The notes under the pieces are model-generated. The model did no database searches. It saw nothing but the letters and a program-made list of their open reading frames with translations, and was not told where the DNA came from. 64,000 nt of DNA from Colwellia sp. 75C3 (GTDB taxonomy: Bacteria; Pseudomonadota; Gammaproteobacteria; Enterobacterales; Alteromonadaceae). A program made the position numbers and the translations under genes. This document shows positions 38,343-47,836 of the stretch, one piece after another (the stretch's first letter is position 1; each line of letters opens with the position of its first letter). The stretch spans positions 300,601 to 364,600 of the forward strand of contig NZ_PJAU01000061.1 of the NCBI RefSeq assembly GCF_002836255.1, in the 5' to 3' direction.

Positions 38343-41300
38343 ATGGAGCAACCGGAGTCACTTAGGGATAAACTCAACAAAGAGCGTCATATAGGAAAAT
38401 CACCACTGGCTAGATCGTTATCTTTTTTTGTAATCATTGCTTTTGTTTTCGTGGTTATTCTTCAAGATCGTGGCGTTGATGTGCATCAAAGGCTAACACT
38501 TGCCTACTCATATTATTTTGGTAACGTACCAAGCCAAACTGAAAAAAATGTATCGGTTGACAAAATAAATATTGAAACGCCTCCATTACCTAACTTGGAG
38601 GCGGCAATAGCTCCCGATATGGGCGGCGGTAAAAACAAAGTAGCACCCAAGCAGGACGTTAACGAAACTCCAAGCATAGCTTTACATACATTTGGCTATG
38701 CTCAATATAGTCAATCAAACAACGATGGTGAGAATAAAGCCGAGCTTGTCAGTTCGTTACTGATGATTGAATTAGCTCAAAGTGATAAATTAGAATTACT
38801 AGATCGTTCTCTTGTTTCTGCTCTTTTTGATGAAAAATCACTTATTTTAGCAAACCAACTACAAGGTACAGCTCAAGCAGAACTGACAAAGTTACCTCTT
38901 TCAGAGTTCACATTGATTGGCTCCTTGTTTTCGTCAGCAGGCGTTGACTCTTATAGCTTGAAACTAATTAAGAATAGTACAGGACAAGTAATAGGAGCCT
39001 CTAGCTTCGACTTCTCGATAAACTCTATTCAAGACACTATTAAACAGTCGACTATCCTTGTCCATCAATGGTTAGCAAACAGCAAACTAGTACAAAAATC
39101 CCAAACCACTTCAATTCTAAAAAAGATTGCATTTGGTCACTTTATTGATGTTAGCGACAACGACACTCAATTAAACCAAGGGAGAGTTATTACAGATCGA
39201 CTCATAGAAGAGTTTGTCACTGACAATAAGTATTCAATTTTATCTAGAACACAAATGTTTCCGCTGTTTTTCGAAGAATATCTTAGAATGTTTCAATTTC
39301 CTGATAAGTCCCAAGAATCCAGAAGAGCAAATACTAATTATTTAATTCATGGTAAATACAGAGTAAATGGTCCTAATGCGGAGCATGCACTGTCAATATA
39401 TTTGTATATTGACCTATTAGAGCAAGGTCGCGAGCTTGTGGTGTTAAATGCCGAGAACTGGGATCAAGCATTCCTATTAATTAAAGAAACCATTGTCGAT
39501 TTTTTACCTAACGTTAATAGTGATATTACCGATAAAAATATTGCAGAGTCTAAGAGGCTACTTATTGAAGCGATAGGTGTGCGAGGACAAAGCTCAATAA
39601 AAAAACTCCTTTCAGGAAAAAGAGACTTTTCTGAGTTTGATATTAATGGCTTTACTACGACTACAGATCCTAAAATAATTACGTCCGCCAAATTATTAAT
39701 AGAACAATCTTACGCAAGCAATCCAGGTAATCAATTCTCTAAACTTGCCCTTGCTAAAATTAAGAGTGCAGAAGGTGACACTGACTCAGCAGATAAAATG
39801 ACGAGAGAGGTTTTAATTAGTCAAGCCGAGGGTGCTTCAGATATAGCTTTTAGATGGCTAAGCAGGCAACGGATGAAATTACGAAAAAATATTAGTGCAT
39901 CGGCATTTTATTCGCTTGTAGCACCAGAACAAGCAGAGCAGATAAACCTGATGCTCCACAAAAATAAGTATTTATTGGGAGATAACCATCCTAGGTTTAA
40001 TGAAACGGTGTACGCAAAGCAGGTATTTTTACGTCCAGAAAAATTGAAACTTGAAAATTTCTCACCTGATATTTCCATTCAAATATTTGAGAAGCTTAGA
40101 TATTTTTATTATACCCCAGGGTGGCAGAGCAATTCTTTTCAAACAGATAAACACAATGCTGAAGCCGTCATTCATTCCGACATTGCCCGCATGGCAAGCA
40201 ATGTTTATATTATGGATAAAACAAGATTACCATCAATTGATATCTATGACGAAGTACGATTAGAGTCTCAAAAAAGAAGGCGATCCAACCTTGAAATCGC
40301 AGTAGATGGCTTTTCCTCAAGCGCATTTTTAGATAACTCCTATTTACGCTCGCTAATATTTCTTAGTCACAGTTTATGTCAAACAGAAATAGCTCGCTGT
40401 AGTGCGGGACAAATGATTAATTCTTGGATAGTAGAAAATACCAAACCGAAAAATATCACAGGACGTGGTGGTTGGTATATTAACGTTACACCAGATATTG
40501 AACAAAGAGATCGCCTGATATTCCTCGCCGCCGATGCAATAGATCGCGTACACGAGGCCAACACTTCGGAAATGTTTAAACATTCTTTAGTTTCTGATGC
40601 GTACTTTGTTAAAAAATATAAAACTAAGTTGGACTTGCTTCTTGATGAGAGGCGTTCAGATAAATCAAAAGAACATGCAAAGCGAATAGCGTATGCTTAT
40701 CGAGATCTCATACGAGCACACTGTATTCAGCTTATGGAAGATCCTCGAGGTTTATCAAAACCTCAACACTACGTGATCCCTATGGAGTCTTTTGCAAAAT
40801 TAGCGTTTAAAAACGAAAATATAGCCTTATTACGAAAATCATTACTCGCTGAAGTAGCTCTAGAATACCCTAAAGTATATCCATACTTAATTGCCAACAC
40901 CTATCCAATTGCTCCTTTTATAACACAAGAGCAGGATGAAATGATCGCTAGCGTGGGCTCAGGAAATATAGTGCCCATTGAAAAATCAAAATTTATGAAG
41001 CTGGCATTAGGTATTTTTGAAAAACGGATAAAATCTAACAAGATCAAAGTTGCAGAAAGTTATCTCCCTTACTTTACAGACTTTTATGGGCTGTCCGCAG
41101 AAACAGCAATTGATTTTTCTTATTTGTATCACAATATTGGTGACTCAGCTCAGTCAGCTAAAATACTAACCTCTTTTGGGAAAAGTGCTTTCCACATCGA
41201 TAATTTCGACTTGCCTCATGTTAATGGTGATTATGCCCACCAGGGCTTTGATAAAAATGGTTATTTAGTTTTTTCAAATAAGGAAAATTCAGAAATATAT

Positions 41301-42794
41301 ATCACCTATAGTCCAAGAAGTTCCTATAAAACTTTTGACGACGATAAAACTGTTAACGCTTATAACGCCTATTTCTACTATAACAACAGTAAAACAAATT
41401 ATAGTCTGGGTGAAAATACCCGTAAATGGAAGCTACACACCACAGCAAAAACCCCGTACTCAGGAAACCGTAATCCTAAAAACCCAGAGAAGTTTTCCTT
41501 TGGGAATGGCGGAAAGTTATCTGGTGACATGCGATGGGTGTCAGCTACTTCAACAAGCCTTGGAATTAAAGAACCTGAAGAAAATAAAGTGGTAGAAGCA
41601 GCTTCTCATGATAAGTACTCTTTAATCGAAGTTTCCCCCTTTCAAGCTAACCGACTACAGCAACCTGAAAATATTATAGAACGCATGTTTGCCGATGGCC
41701 TTAGATTTGAAATTAGAAGAGAAGAATACCAATTTGATGTCAGTCAACAATTCGCAATTAAAGATTTTTCTCAAAAATCGGCCATTGGGCCACTGAGAGA
41801 GTCTGACTTCAATGCTTGGTTTGCGAAAAAAAGAAACCTCAATACCGTAATCGAACAATTATTCGACAGAGGTTACCTATCGGTTAAAGGGATCCCTTTA
41901 TTCAATAATCCTCGGGAATTGCGAACACAATTAAAAACTGATTTTCCAGAATATAGCGACTCTGAACATCACAGTATATTAGAAGCCCTTGAAAAGGCAA
42001 AAAAGGTCAATAACGCTGGATATGTTGAAATTTACCATCGTAATGGAAACGCCTGGGAGTTAGCCTCAACTCTGAACCCCGAAGATGCTATTTCTAACCG
42101 AAGATTTGGCATATCAGTTGCCATAACCGATAAACAAGCGTTGATTTGTAGTTTTCAAGATGGAATATATAGTTTTAAAAAGGTAGGTATTAAGTGGATC
42201 CAACAAAAGAGAATAAACGCAAGGTGTGATCAAGTTGTTATGACGAATGACTGGGCTGCGGTTAGTTCACGGGAGAAAGTATCAATCTACAAAAATGAAG
42301 AAGGATCTTGGCATCAAACGCAGATATTACAACCTGATAAATATCTAGAAAGAAAAGATCAAAAACACAACTTTGAATACTTCGGAAATGCTTTAGCTAT
42401 ATGGAATGATACCTTAGTTATCGGTAACCGTTATGGAGGAGATAAACGAATAGGTGAAGCTTATATTTTTTCGATACAAAATAATGAATGGCAACAAACA
42501 GAAATATTAGCGCCAAATTCTAGTAACTCTTCATTTGGCAGCTCTGTTGCAGTAAATGAAAATACCTTAGTGGTAGGTGAGCCAACTAACGGTGACTCTA
42601 AAACACCTATATGGCAAAGTGGCTCGGTGTTTGTTTATGCCAAATACAATAATCAATGGCGGCTTTCATCACAGCTTGTAGCCAAGGATAGAACTAAAAC
42701 TAGGAAGTTTGGTAATCAGGTATTGTTAAAAACAGGTAAAGATCCTGCTGTGCTAGTTCTTTCAAGGAAAGACGTATTTAGATACGACTTGTAA
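38343..42794 (+). CDS. Large membrane-anchored protein with CsgG-like regions and FG-GAP-like propeller
   Basis: A 1483-residue protein. A short basic N-terminus and one membrane helix (about residues 25-41) anchor it in the inner membrane with the rest in the periplasm. Two CsgG-like regions follow, at about 110-250 (SIALHTFGYAQ, ELLDRSLVSALFDE, LIGSLF) and 258-395 (IAFGHFIDVSD, SILSRTQMFPLFFEEY, LIHGKYRV). Residues about 400-510 look TPR-like, and a long unassigned middle runs to about 1220. Residues 1226-1483 hold repeats of the FG-GAP/beta-propeller type (FGISVAI, FGNALAI, FGSSVAV, FGNQVLL). It is the last gene of a tight three-gene operon. I know no described protein with this arrangement; a role in assembling or sensing envelope structures is only a guess. 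Confidence 0.85.
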   Translation: MEQPESLRDKLNKERHIGKSPLARSLSFFVIIAFVFVVILQDRGVDVHQRLTLAYSYYFGNVPSQTEKNVSVDKINIETPPLPNLEAAIAPDMGGGKNKVAPKQDVNETPSIALHTFGYAQYSQSNNDGENKAELVSSLLMIELAQSDKLELLDRSLVSALFDEKSLILANQLQGTAQAELTKLPLSEFTLIGSLFSSAGVDSYSLKLIKNSTGQVIGASSFDFSINSIQDTIKQSTILVHQWLANSKLVQKSQTTSILKKIAFGHFIDVSDNDTQLNQGRVITDRLIEEFVTDNKYSILSRTQMFPLFFEEYLRMFQFPDKSQESRRANTNYLIHGKYRVNGPNAEHALSIYLYIDLLEQGRELVVLNAENWDQAFLLIKETIVDFLPNVNSDITDKNIAESKRLLIEAIGVRGQSSIKKLLSGKRDFSEFDINGFTTTTDPKIITSAKLLIEQSYASNPGNQFSKLALAKIKSAEGDTDSADKMTREVLISQAEGASDIAFRWLSRQRMKLRKNISASAFYSLVAPEQAEQINLMLHKNKYLLGDNHPRFNETVYAKQVFLRPEKLKLENFSPDISIQIFEKLRYFYYTPGWQSNSFQTDKHNAEAVIHSDIARMASNVYIMDKTRLPSIDIYDEVRLESQKRRRSNLEIAVDGFSSSAFLDNSYLRSLIFLSHSLCQTEIARCSAGQMINSWIVENTKPKNITGRGGWYINVTPDIEQRDRLIFLAADAIDRVHEANTSEMFKHSLVSDAYFVKKYKTKLDLLLDERRSDKSKEHAKRIAYAYRDLIRAHCIQLMEDPRGLSKPQHYVIPMESFAKLAFKNENIALLRKSLLAEVALEYPKVYPYLIANTYPIAPFITQEQDEMIASVGSGNIVPIEKSKFMKLALGIFEKRIKSNKIKVAESYLPYFTDFYGLSAETAIDFSYLYHNIGDSAQSAKILTSFGKSAFHIDNFDLPHVNGDYAHQGFDKNGYLVFSNKENSEIYITYSPRSSYKTFDDDKTVNAYNAYFYYNNSKTNYSLGENTRKWKLHTTAKTPYSGNRNPKNPEKFSFGNGGKLSGDMRWVSATSTSLGIKEPEENKVVEAASHDKYSLIEVSPFQANRLQQPENIIERMFADGLRFEIRREEYQFDVSQQFAIKDFSQKSAIGPLRESDFNAWFAKKRNLNTVIEQLFDRGYLSVKGIPLFNNPRELRTQLKTDFPEYSDSEHHSILEALEKAKKVNNAGYVEIYHRNGNAWELASTLNPEDAISNRRFGISVAITDKQALICSFQDGIYSFKKVGIKWIQQKRINARCDQVVMTNDWAAVSSREKVSIYKNEEGSWHQTQILQPDKYLERKDQKHNFEYFGNALAIWNDTLVIGNRYGGDKRIGEAYIFSIQNNEWQQTEILAPNSSNSSFGSSVAVNENTLVVGEPTNGDSKTPIWQSGSVFVYAKYNNQWRLSSQLVAKDRTKTRKFGNQVLLKTGKDPAVLVLSRKDVFRYDL

Positions 42795-43157
42795 TTCTAA
42801 TCATATAAAGAGAATTTTATATAAAAATACAGGGGAATAAGAATAGTGTTAAGTGTTATTAAGCAGCTGAACCCTATTCATTAGTATGTCTAGCAACATA
42901 AAAGTGATAACTTCTTAGGAAATAATTTATGTCATCTATAAGGTCGAAAAGTTGTCCCTCGTTGCATCTAATTCGTTATGCTAGCAAAAAAAGTATTAAA
43001 GGTAATATTATTAAGGGCAGCTATAGGCTCTGAACTGCCGTTAGTAACTCAAAAGCTAATGTCTCTGGCTAGAAGCTGAAGTATTGATTTAGTTACTCGT
43101 AGCTTATGCAATTGGGAGCACAGATGTAATTGTCCAATTACGAGTAGATAAGAGGTA

Positions 43158-43247
43158 TATTACTCAGCACTATAGTTTCGCGTACAAAAAAGTAGAGGTT
43201 CACTTGAAAAGGTATTTGACGATTGTTGCCATTATAAAATGAATTAA
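43158..43247 (+). pseudogene. Remnant of a SigZ-like sigma factor C-terminus
   Basis: The plus strand reads YYSAL-stop-FRVQKSRGSLEKVFDDCCHYKMN-stop, nearly the same as the C-terminus of the intact sigma factor at 60032-60565 (SYSTLKSRVQKSRGLLKKVF). Nucleotides match closely too. The rest of the gene is gone. It lies in the 590-bp gap between the CsgG-like operon and the DUF3750 gene, where I see no other gene. Confidence 0.85.
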
Positions 43248-43314
43248 AATCGAAATATTTATGATTTTTATGTAAGAATAATAAGTATAAAAACTGTCAG
43301 TCTTCGATTTTTGT

Positions 43315-43361
43315 TGTGCCTGTTTATGACGTAATTATATATAACATCGCAAACAGGCACA
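43315..43361. repeat. Inverted repeat
   Basis: TGTGCCTGTTT (43315-43325) pairs with AAACAGGCACA (43351-43361) around a 25-base loop, 20 bp beyond the DUF3750 stop codon. There is no T-run on either strand, so its role as a terminator is uncertain. Confidence 0.5.
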
Positions 43362-43381
43362 CTGCTTTACTCAAACGACAG

Positions 43382-43909
43382 TTAATCCGCGTAGCCACTG
43401 CCAATGGCATTAAAGGGAAGCTCTAATTCAAGCTCAGGGACTTGAAGGCCTATCCAAGCGACAAAAGTATTGCTATTAGGGCCTGGGAAAACACTGTACT
43501 CATTTATCCAAGGATAAAGAGCGATAGCCTGCTGAATCTTAGGAATGAGTAATGAGGCTTTATCACCTTTAATCGAAAGTAATAAATCAGGTTTTGAGCC
43601 ATACCAGTATCTATCTGGTGTAAGGGTTTGATATTGCCTAATTGCAGGTAACCCACGTTTTACTTGCCAGCCTATAACCTCATAAACACTATATTCAGTC
43701 GCTTTCTCTGCTTTAATTGCGATCCAAGGGTGAACAGCAAACCAGCCACGCCAACTAAAAGCATTCGCCGCATAAAATTCAATAATTGCTCTGTTGTCTT
43801 CACTTGGCGCCGTTGCAATACCTGCAGGCTGTCTACTCGCTGTACGCCAATCATTATTCGAACAAGCACTGATAAGTAAGACAACGCAGATAATACTAAA
43901 ATATCTCAT
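43382..43909 (-). CDS. DUF3750-family lipoprotein
   Basis: A 175-residue protein. I place the start at 43909 (MRYFSIICVVLLISAC), preceded by GGGAAGGA; an in-frame ATG four codons earlier lacks a ribosome site. The lipobox LISAC predicts lipid attachment. The body has WRGWFAVHPWIAIK and YEVIGW, the hallmark sequences of DUF3750 proteins, and ends FVAWIGLQVPEL. The function of the family is unknown. It lies 60 bp downstream of the CoxE-like gene on the same strand and may be co-transcribed. Confidence 0.8.
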   Translation of the reverse strand: MRYFSIICVVLLISACSNNDWRTASRQPAGIATAPSEDNRAIIEFYAANAFSWRGWFAVHPWIAIKAEKATEYSVYEVIGWQVKRGLPAIRQYQTLTPDRYWYGSKPDLLLSIKGDKASLLIPKIQQAIALYPWINEYSVFPGPNSNTFVAWIGLQVPELELELPFNAIGSGYAD

Positions 43910-43981
43910 ATTCCTTCCCATACACTGGTTAATTTATAAATTTCAATTGCCTTACACTGTTCGATTGTTGCAATATTTGGC

Positions 43982-45154
43982 TTAGCTGATTTCTTTTATT
44001 GCTCGCCCTATACCATCAACCGTTAGCGGAAACATTTTGCTGTCAATCAACTGATTGATCAGTGATATAGAATGATAATATGACCATTGCGGCTCAGGTT
44101 GTGGGTTTAACCAAGCAACTTTAGTAAAATGACTGGTTATTCTATTCATATAGTCACTGCCTGGTTTTTCATTCCAGTGCTCAACACTTCCGCCTGGCGC
44201 AATTATTTCGTAGGGTCCCATGGTGGCATCACCAACAAATATTACTTTATAATCAGAGCCAAAGGTTCTTATGATTTCTTCTATATCAATGGTTTCGGTG
44301 TAACGTCTTTCATTGTCTCGCCACACTTTTTCGTAGACACAGTTATGAAAATAAAAGAATTCTAAATGCTTAAATTCACTGTGCGCTGCTGAAAATAACT
44401 CTTCGCAGGTATGAATATATTCATCCATAGAGCCACCAATATCAAAGAACATTAATACTTTTACTGCGTTATGACGTTCTGGCTCCATATGTACGTCTAA
44501 CAAGCCGCCATTTTTCGCCGTTGAACTTATTGTGGTATTGATATCAAGTTTTTCACTAGCACCGGTACGGGCAAATTTTCTTAATTTTTTCAACGCCAGT
44601 TTTATATTTCTCGAACCCAATTCTCGGTCTTGGTCAAAGTTTTTAAACTCACGCTTATCCCACACTTTTACTGCGCTATTATTTCGGTTTTTATCCTGCC
44701 CTACTCTAATACCTTCCGGATTATAGCCATAAGCACCAAAGGGAGATGTCCCACCTGTGCCGACCCATTTACTTCCGCCAGCATGGCGTTTTTTCTGTTC
44801 TTCGAGGCGCTCTTTTAACGCCTTCATTAATTCTTCAAGGCCACCTAACGACTTGAGCTTTTCTTTTTCTTCAAGGCTTAAGTTCTTTTCAAACTCCTTT
44901 CTTAACCAATCTTCAGGTAACAGTCGGTCAAAAATATCAATCTGTTCAATACCTTTAAAATATTCAGCAAAGGCACGATCATACTTGTCGTAGTGAACTT
45001 CATCTTTAACCATCACTATTTTAGCAAGGTTATAAAAGTCATCTACATCCGCAAAAATCACACCCTTTTTCAAAAGTGCGATTAAATCTAAGAGCTCGCG
45101 CAAGCTACACGGCACCTTGTGCTTTCTTAATGCTAGAAAAAAATCAATAAACAC
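43982..45154 (-). CDS. VWA-domain CoxE-like protein
   Basis: A 390-residue cytoplasmic protein. The C-terminal half is a von Willebrand A-type domain with a MIDAS-like FFDIGGSMDEY (about residues 245-255). The N-terminal half is helical and charged (RLEEQKKRHAGGSKWVGTGG). CoxE-like VWA proteins work with MoxR AAA ATPases in metal-cofactor insertion or protein-complex maturation; the MoxR partner is the gene just upstream (7 bp gap). The substrate is unknown. Confidence 0.9.
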   Translation of the reverse strand: MFIDFFLALRKHKVPCSLRELLDLIALLKKGVIFADVDDFYNLAKIVMVKDEVHYDKYDRAFAEYFKGIEQIDIFDRLLPEDWLRKEFEKNLSLEEKEKLKSLGGLEELMKALKERLEEQKKRHAGGSKWVGTGGTSPFGAYGYNPEGIRVGQDKNRNNSAVKVWDKREFKNFDQDRELGSRNIKLALKKLRKFARTGASEKLDINTTISSTAKNGGLLDVHMEPERHNAVKVLMFFDIGGSMDEYIHTCEELFSAAHSEFKHLEFFYFHNCVYEKVWRDNERRYTETIDIEEIIRTFGSDYKVIFVGDATMGPYEIIAPGGSVEHWNEKPGSDYMNRITSHFTKVAWLNPQPEPQWSYYHSISLINQLIDSKMFPLTVDGIGRAIKEIS

Positions 45155-45161
45155 GGCTATA

Positions 45162-45995
45162 TCACCTGTTTCTTCGGCTCATAAAGGCGAGCTTTTCCAG
45201 TAATGTAACGTCTTGCTCATTTTTCAATAAGGCGCCAAATAGTGGAATAACATCTGATTTATTATCCATTAATACGTCTTGAGAGATATCATCAGCCATT
45301 AACAGTTTCAACCAATCAATTAATTCAGACGTTGAAGGCTTTTTCTTAATGCCCTTTAATTCTCTTAACTCAAAAAATACTTCTAATGCTTGCGTTAATA
45401 GCTGTTGTTTAACATCAGGATGGTGAACATCTATAATTTTTTGCATTTCAACTTTTGTTGGAAATTTGATGTAGTGGAAAAAACAGCGTCGTAAAAACGC
45501 ATCTGGTAATTCTTTCTCATTATTTGAGGTAATAATAATAATTGGTCGTTGTTTTGCTTTGATCACCTGCTGAGTTTCATATACAAAAAACTCCATTTTA
45601 TCAAGCTCTTGCAACAAATCGTTAGGGAATTCTATATCCGCTTTATCAATTTCATCAATCAGTAATATAGGTCGTTGATCTTCTTCGAACGCCTGCCATA
45701 ACTTACCTTTAACAATATAGTTACCGATATCGTTGACACGTTCATCACCCAACTGGCTGTCACGCAATCGTGATACCGCATCATATTCGTATAAACCTTG
45801 TTGCGCCTTCGTGGTCGATTTAATGTGCCATTGGTACAACTTACAGTTGAGTGATTTGGCCAATTCTTCAGCCAATTGTGTTTTACCTGTACCTGGCTCA
45901 CCTTTAATTAACAACGGTTTTTCTAGTGTGATCGCGGCATTAACGGCTAAACGAAGATCGTCTGATGCAATGTAATTCTCTGTACTGTTAAACAT
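45162..45995 (-). CDS. MoxR-family AAA+ ATPase
   Basis: A 277-residue ATPase. Walker A GEPGTGKTQLAEELA is at about residues 37-51, Walker B ILLIDEIDKAD at about 110-120, sensor 1 IIITSNNEKELPDAFLRRC near 152-170. The length is typical for MoxR proteins paired with CoxE-like VWA partners. It forms a two-gene operon with 43982-45154 and is likely a chaperone-type remodeller. Confidence 0.93.
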   Translation of the reverse strand: MFNSTENYIASDDLRLAVNAAITLEKPLLIKGEPGTGKTQLAEELAKSLNCKLYQWHIKSTTKAQQGLYEYDAVSRLRDSQLGDERVNDIGNYIVKGKLWQAFEEDQRPILLIDEIDKADIEFPNDLLQELDKMEFFVYETQQVIKAKQRPIIIITSNNEKELPDAFLRRCFFHYIKFPTKVEMQKIIDVHHPDVKQQLLTQALEVFFELRELKGIKKKPSTSELIDWLKLLMADDISQDVLMDNKSDVIPLFGALLKNEQDVTLLEKLAFMSRRNR

Positions 45996-46274
45996 ATTAC
46001 TACCTATTTAAGAATCTATTGAGAGCCTATTAAAACTCTACTCAGATGACAATTTTATCAATTTAAAATTGTCAGTGTAAATTAGCTGATGATTTATGCT
46101 TGTCTGGATAAAAGATAAGACTATTGAGTTAGTCGTCTTCAAATTCAGTGCATTTGTGAACGAAATAGTAACACCAATAAATGCCAGTAAAAACACAATA
46201 ATAAAACAATCGTTTTAATTGTCTGTTTTTATTTTATAATAAGGAAATTACAGTATATAAAAGGTAAAAATATT

Positions 46275-46883
46275 ATGATTACTATTCATCATCTTAATAA
46301 ATCAAGATCGAAACGCGTTATTTGGTTATTAGAAGAACTTAAAATACCGTATAACATAGTAGAACATCAACGTGATCCAATCAGTAATTTAGCGCCAGAG
46401 AGTTTGAAGTTGATTCACCCTTTGGCTAAAGCCCCTATTATTGTTGATGGTGAGATCACCTTATGTGAGTCTGGCGCGGTAATGGAATATATCCTTAATC
46501 AAACAACAGCTGATACATTAAGACCCGCAACTAACAGTCATGAATATTATCAATACTTAGAGTGGTTGCACTTTGCAGAAGGCTCGTTAAGTTTACCTGT
46601 GATTACAACATTACTGATGTCTATGGAAGATCGTGATGGGACAAAGCCATTGGATGGCTACATCGCTAAAGAAATACAACTCGACTTATCGTATATCGAA
46701 AGTACATTAAATGAACGCTGCTATTTTTCAGGTGATAATTTTAGTGCGGCAGATATTATGATGACAATAATATTAGAAATTGCTGATAATCTTGGCTTAC
46801 TGCAAAACAGAATAAAGACCAACGCTTATCTTGCCTCTATGCAACAACGTTGCGCTTACCAAACAGCAGCAAGTTACGGATAA
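46275..46883 (+). CDS. Glutathione S-transferase family protein
   Basis: A 202-residue protein. The N-terminal thioredoxin-like domain (1-78) contains SRSKRVIWLLEELKIPY and the cis-proline region KAPIIVDG followed by LCESGAVMEYI, the glutathione-binding ESxA/I pattern. A helical C-terminal domain follows (FSAADIMMTI). It is cytosolic. The substrate cannot be told. The crotonase gene follows 75 bp downstream. Confidence 0.92.
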   Translation: MITIHHLNKSRSKRVIWLLEELKIPYNIVEHQRDPISNLAPESLKLIHPLAKAPIIVDGEITLCESGAVMEYILNQTTADTLRPATNSHEYYQYLEWLHFAEGSLSLPVITTLLMSMEDRDGTKPLDGYIAKEIQLDLSYIESTLNERCYFSGDNFSAADIMMTIILEIADNLGLLQNRIKTNAYLASMQQRCAYQTAASYG

Positions 46884-46957
46884 AACCACATTAAATTCGC
46901 TGCTGTAATAGCTTATAAAGCTTACGCATAACCATAAAATAACCCTTAGGAATAACC

Positions 46958-47650
46958 ATGAAATTAATCGATTTTTCGATAAATGAAAAAATTGCAGTAA
47001 TTACGTTAAAAAATGGCAAGGTTAATGCTATTTCGTCTCAAGTAATAACAGAAATAAATAGCGCATTAGATCAAGCAGAAACAGCTGGAGCCGTGGTAAT
47101 TATAACAGGTCAGCAAGGTATGTTTTCAGGTGGTTATGATCTAAAAACTATGAAAGAAAGCTCCGCTTCAGCTGTTGCTCTGGTTACCGCTGGATCGACA
47201 TTGACTCGTCGTATGTTGTCATTCCCATTCCCTATAATTGCGGCTTGTAGTGGTCACGCTATTGCTAAAGGTGCCTTTTTATTGCTCAGTTGCGATTTTC
47301 GTATAGGAAGCACAGGTGCATTTAAGTTAGGATTAAATGAAGTCGCTATTGGCATGACTATGCACCAAGCAGGTATCGAATTAGCGCGTAATCGCGTACC
47401 TATTAATTATTTAACACGCTCAGTGATTAATGCTGAATTATTCAGCCCTGAAACAGCAATAGCGGCCGGATTTCTCGATACTGTTGTTCAACCTGAACAA
47501 TTGATGGCGACAGCAATAGCGGCTGCTAAGCAAATGCTTACGCTCAATATGACCGCACATCACGGCACTAAATTAAGAGAGCGAAAAGAAATGTTGCAGG
47601 CGCTAGATGTTGCAATAGAAATAGATTCAACCATGACATTAAATTTGTAG
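46958..47650 (+). CDS. Crotonase/enoyl-CoA hydratase family protein
   Basis: A 230-residue crotonase-fold enzyme, slightly short for the family. Oxyanion-hole segments are FSGGYDLK (about residues 51-58) and AIAKGAFLLLSCDFRIG (about 107-123). It probably acts on an enoyl- or acyl-CoA. AGGAATAACC precedes the ATG. The neighbouring fadH, convergent, also belongs to fatty-acid breakdown. Confidence 0.9.
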   Translation: MKLIDFSINEKIAVITLKNGKVNAISSQVITEINSALDQAETAGAVVIITGQQGMFSGGYDLKTMKESSASAVALVTAGSTLTRRMLSFPFPIIAACSGHAIAKGAFLLLSCDFRIGSTGAFKLGLNEVAIGMTMHQAGIELARNRVPINYLTRSVINAELFSPETAIAAGFLDTVVQPEQLMATAIAAAKQMLTLNMTAHHGTKLRERKEMLQALDVAIEIDSTMTLNL

Positions 47651-47684
47651 ACCAAGTTTTAAACGTAAGTCATAGGAGCAGGAA

Positions 47685-47718
47685 CGAAGATATTAGTCAC
47701 TTGTTGGTAATATCTTCG
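47685..47718. terminator. Stem-loop between convergent crotonase and fadH genes
   Basis: CGAAGATATTA (47685-47695) pairs perfectly with TAATATCTTCG (47708-47718) around a 12-base loop. It follows the crotonase stop by 35 bp. There is no strong T-run, so the terminator call is moderate. Confidence 0.5.
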
Positions 47719-47836
47719 GACCGTTTAGCATTGAATAGAGCGGTAAGTATATCACTGACGACTTCGCCACCTCCAATGGCATCCAATGCTAACCTTGTCT
47801 CAGTCTCATCAATAACTTTATAACACGCAAGACAAT

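Noticed and set aside
38040..38351. A 103-codon minus-strand frame
   Set aside because: It is opposite the CsgG-like gene and its junction with the next gene, with no ribosome site.
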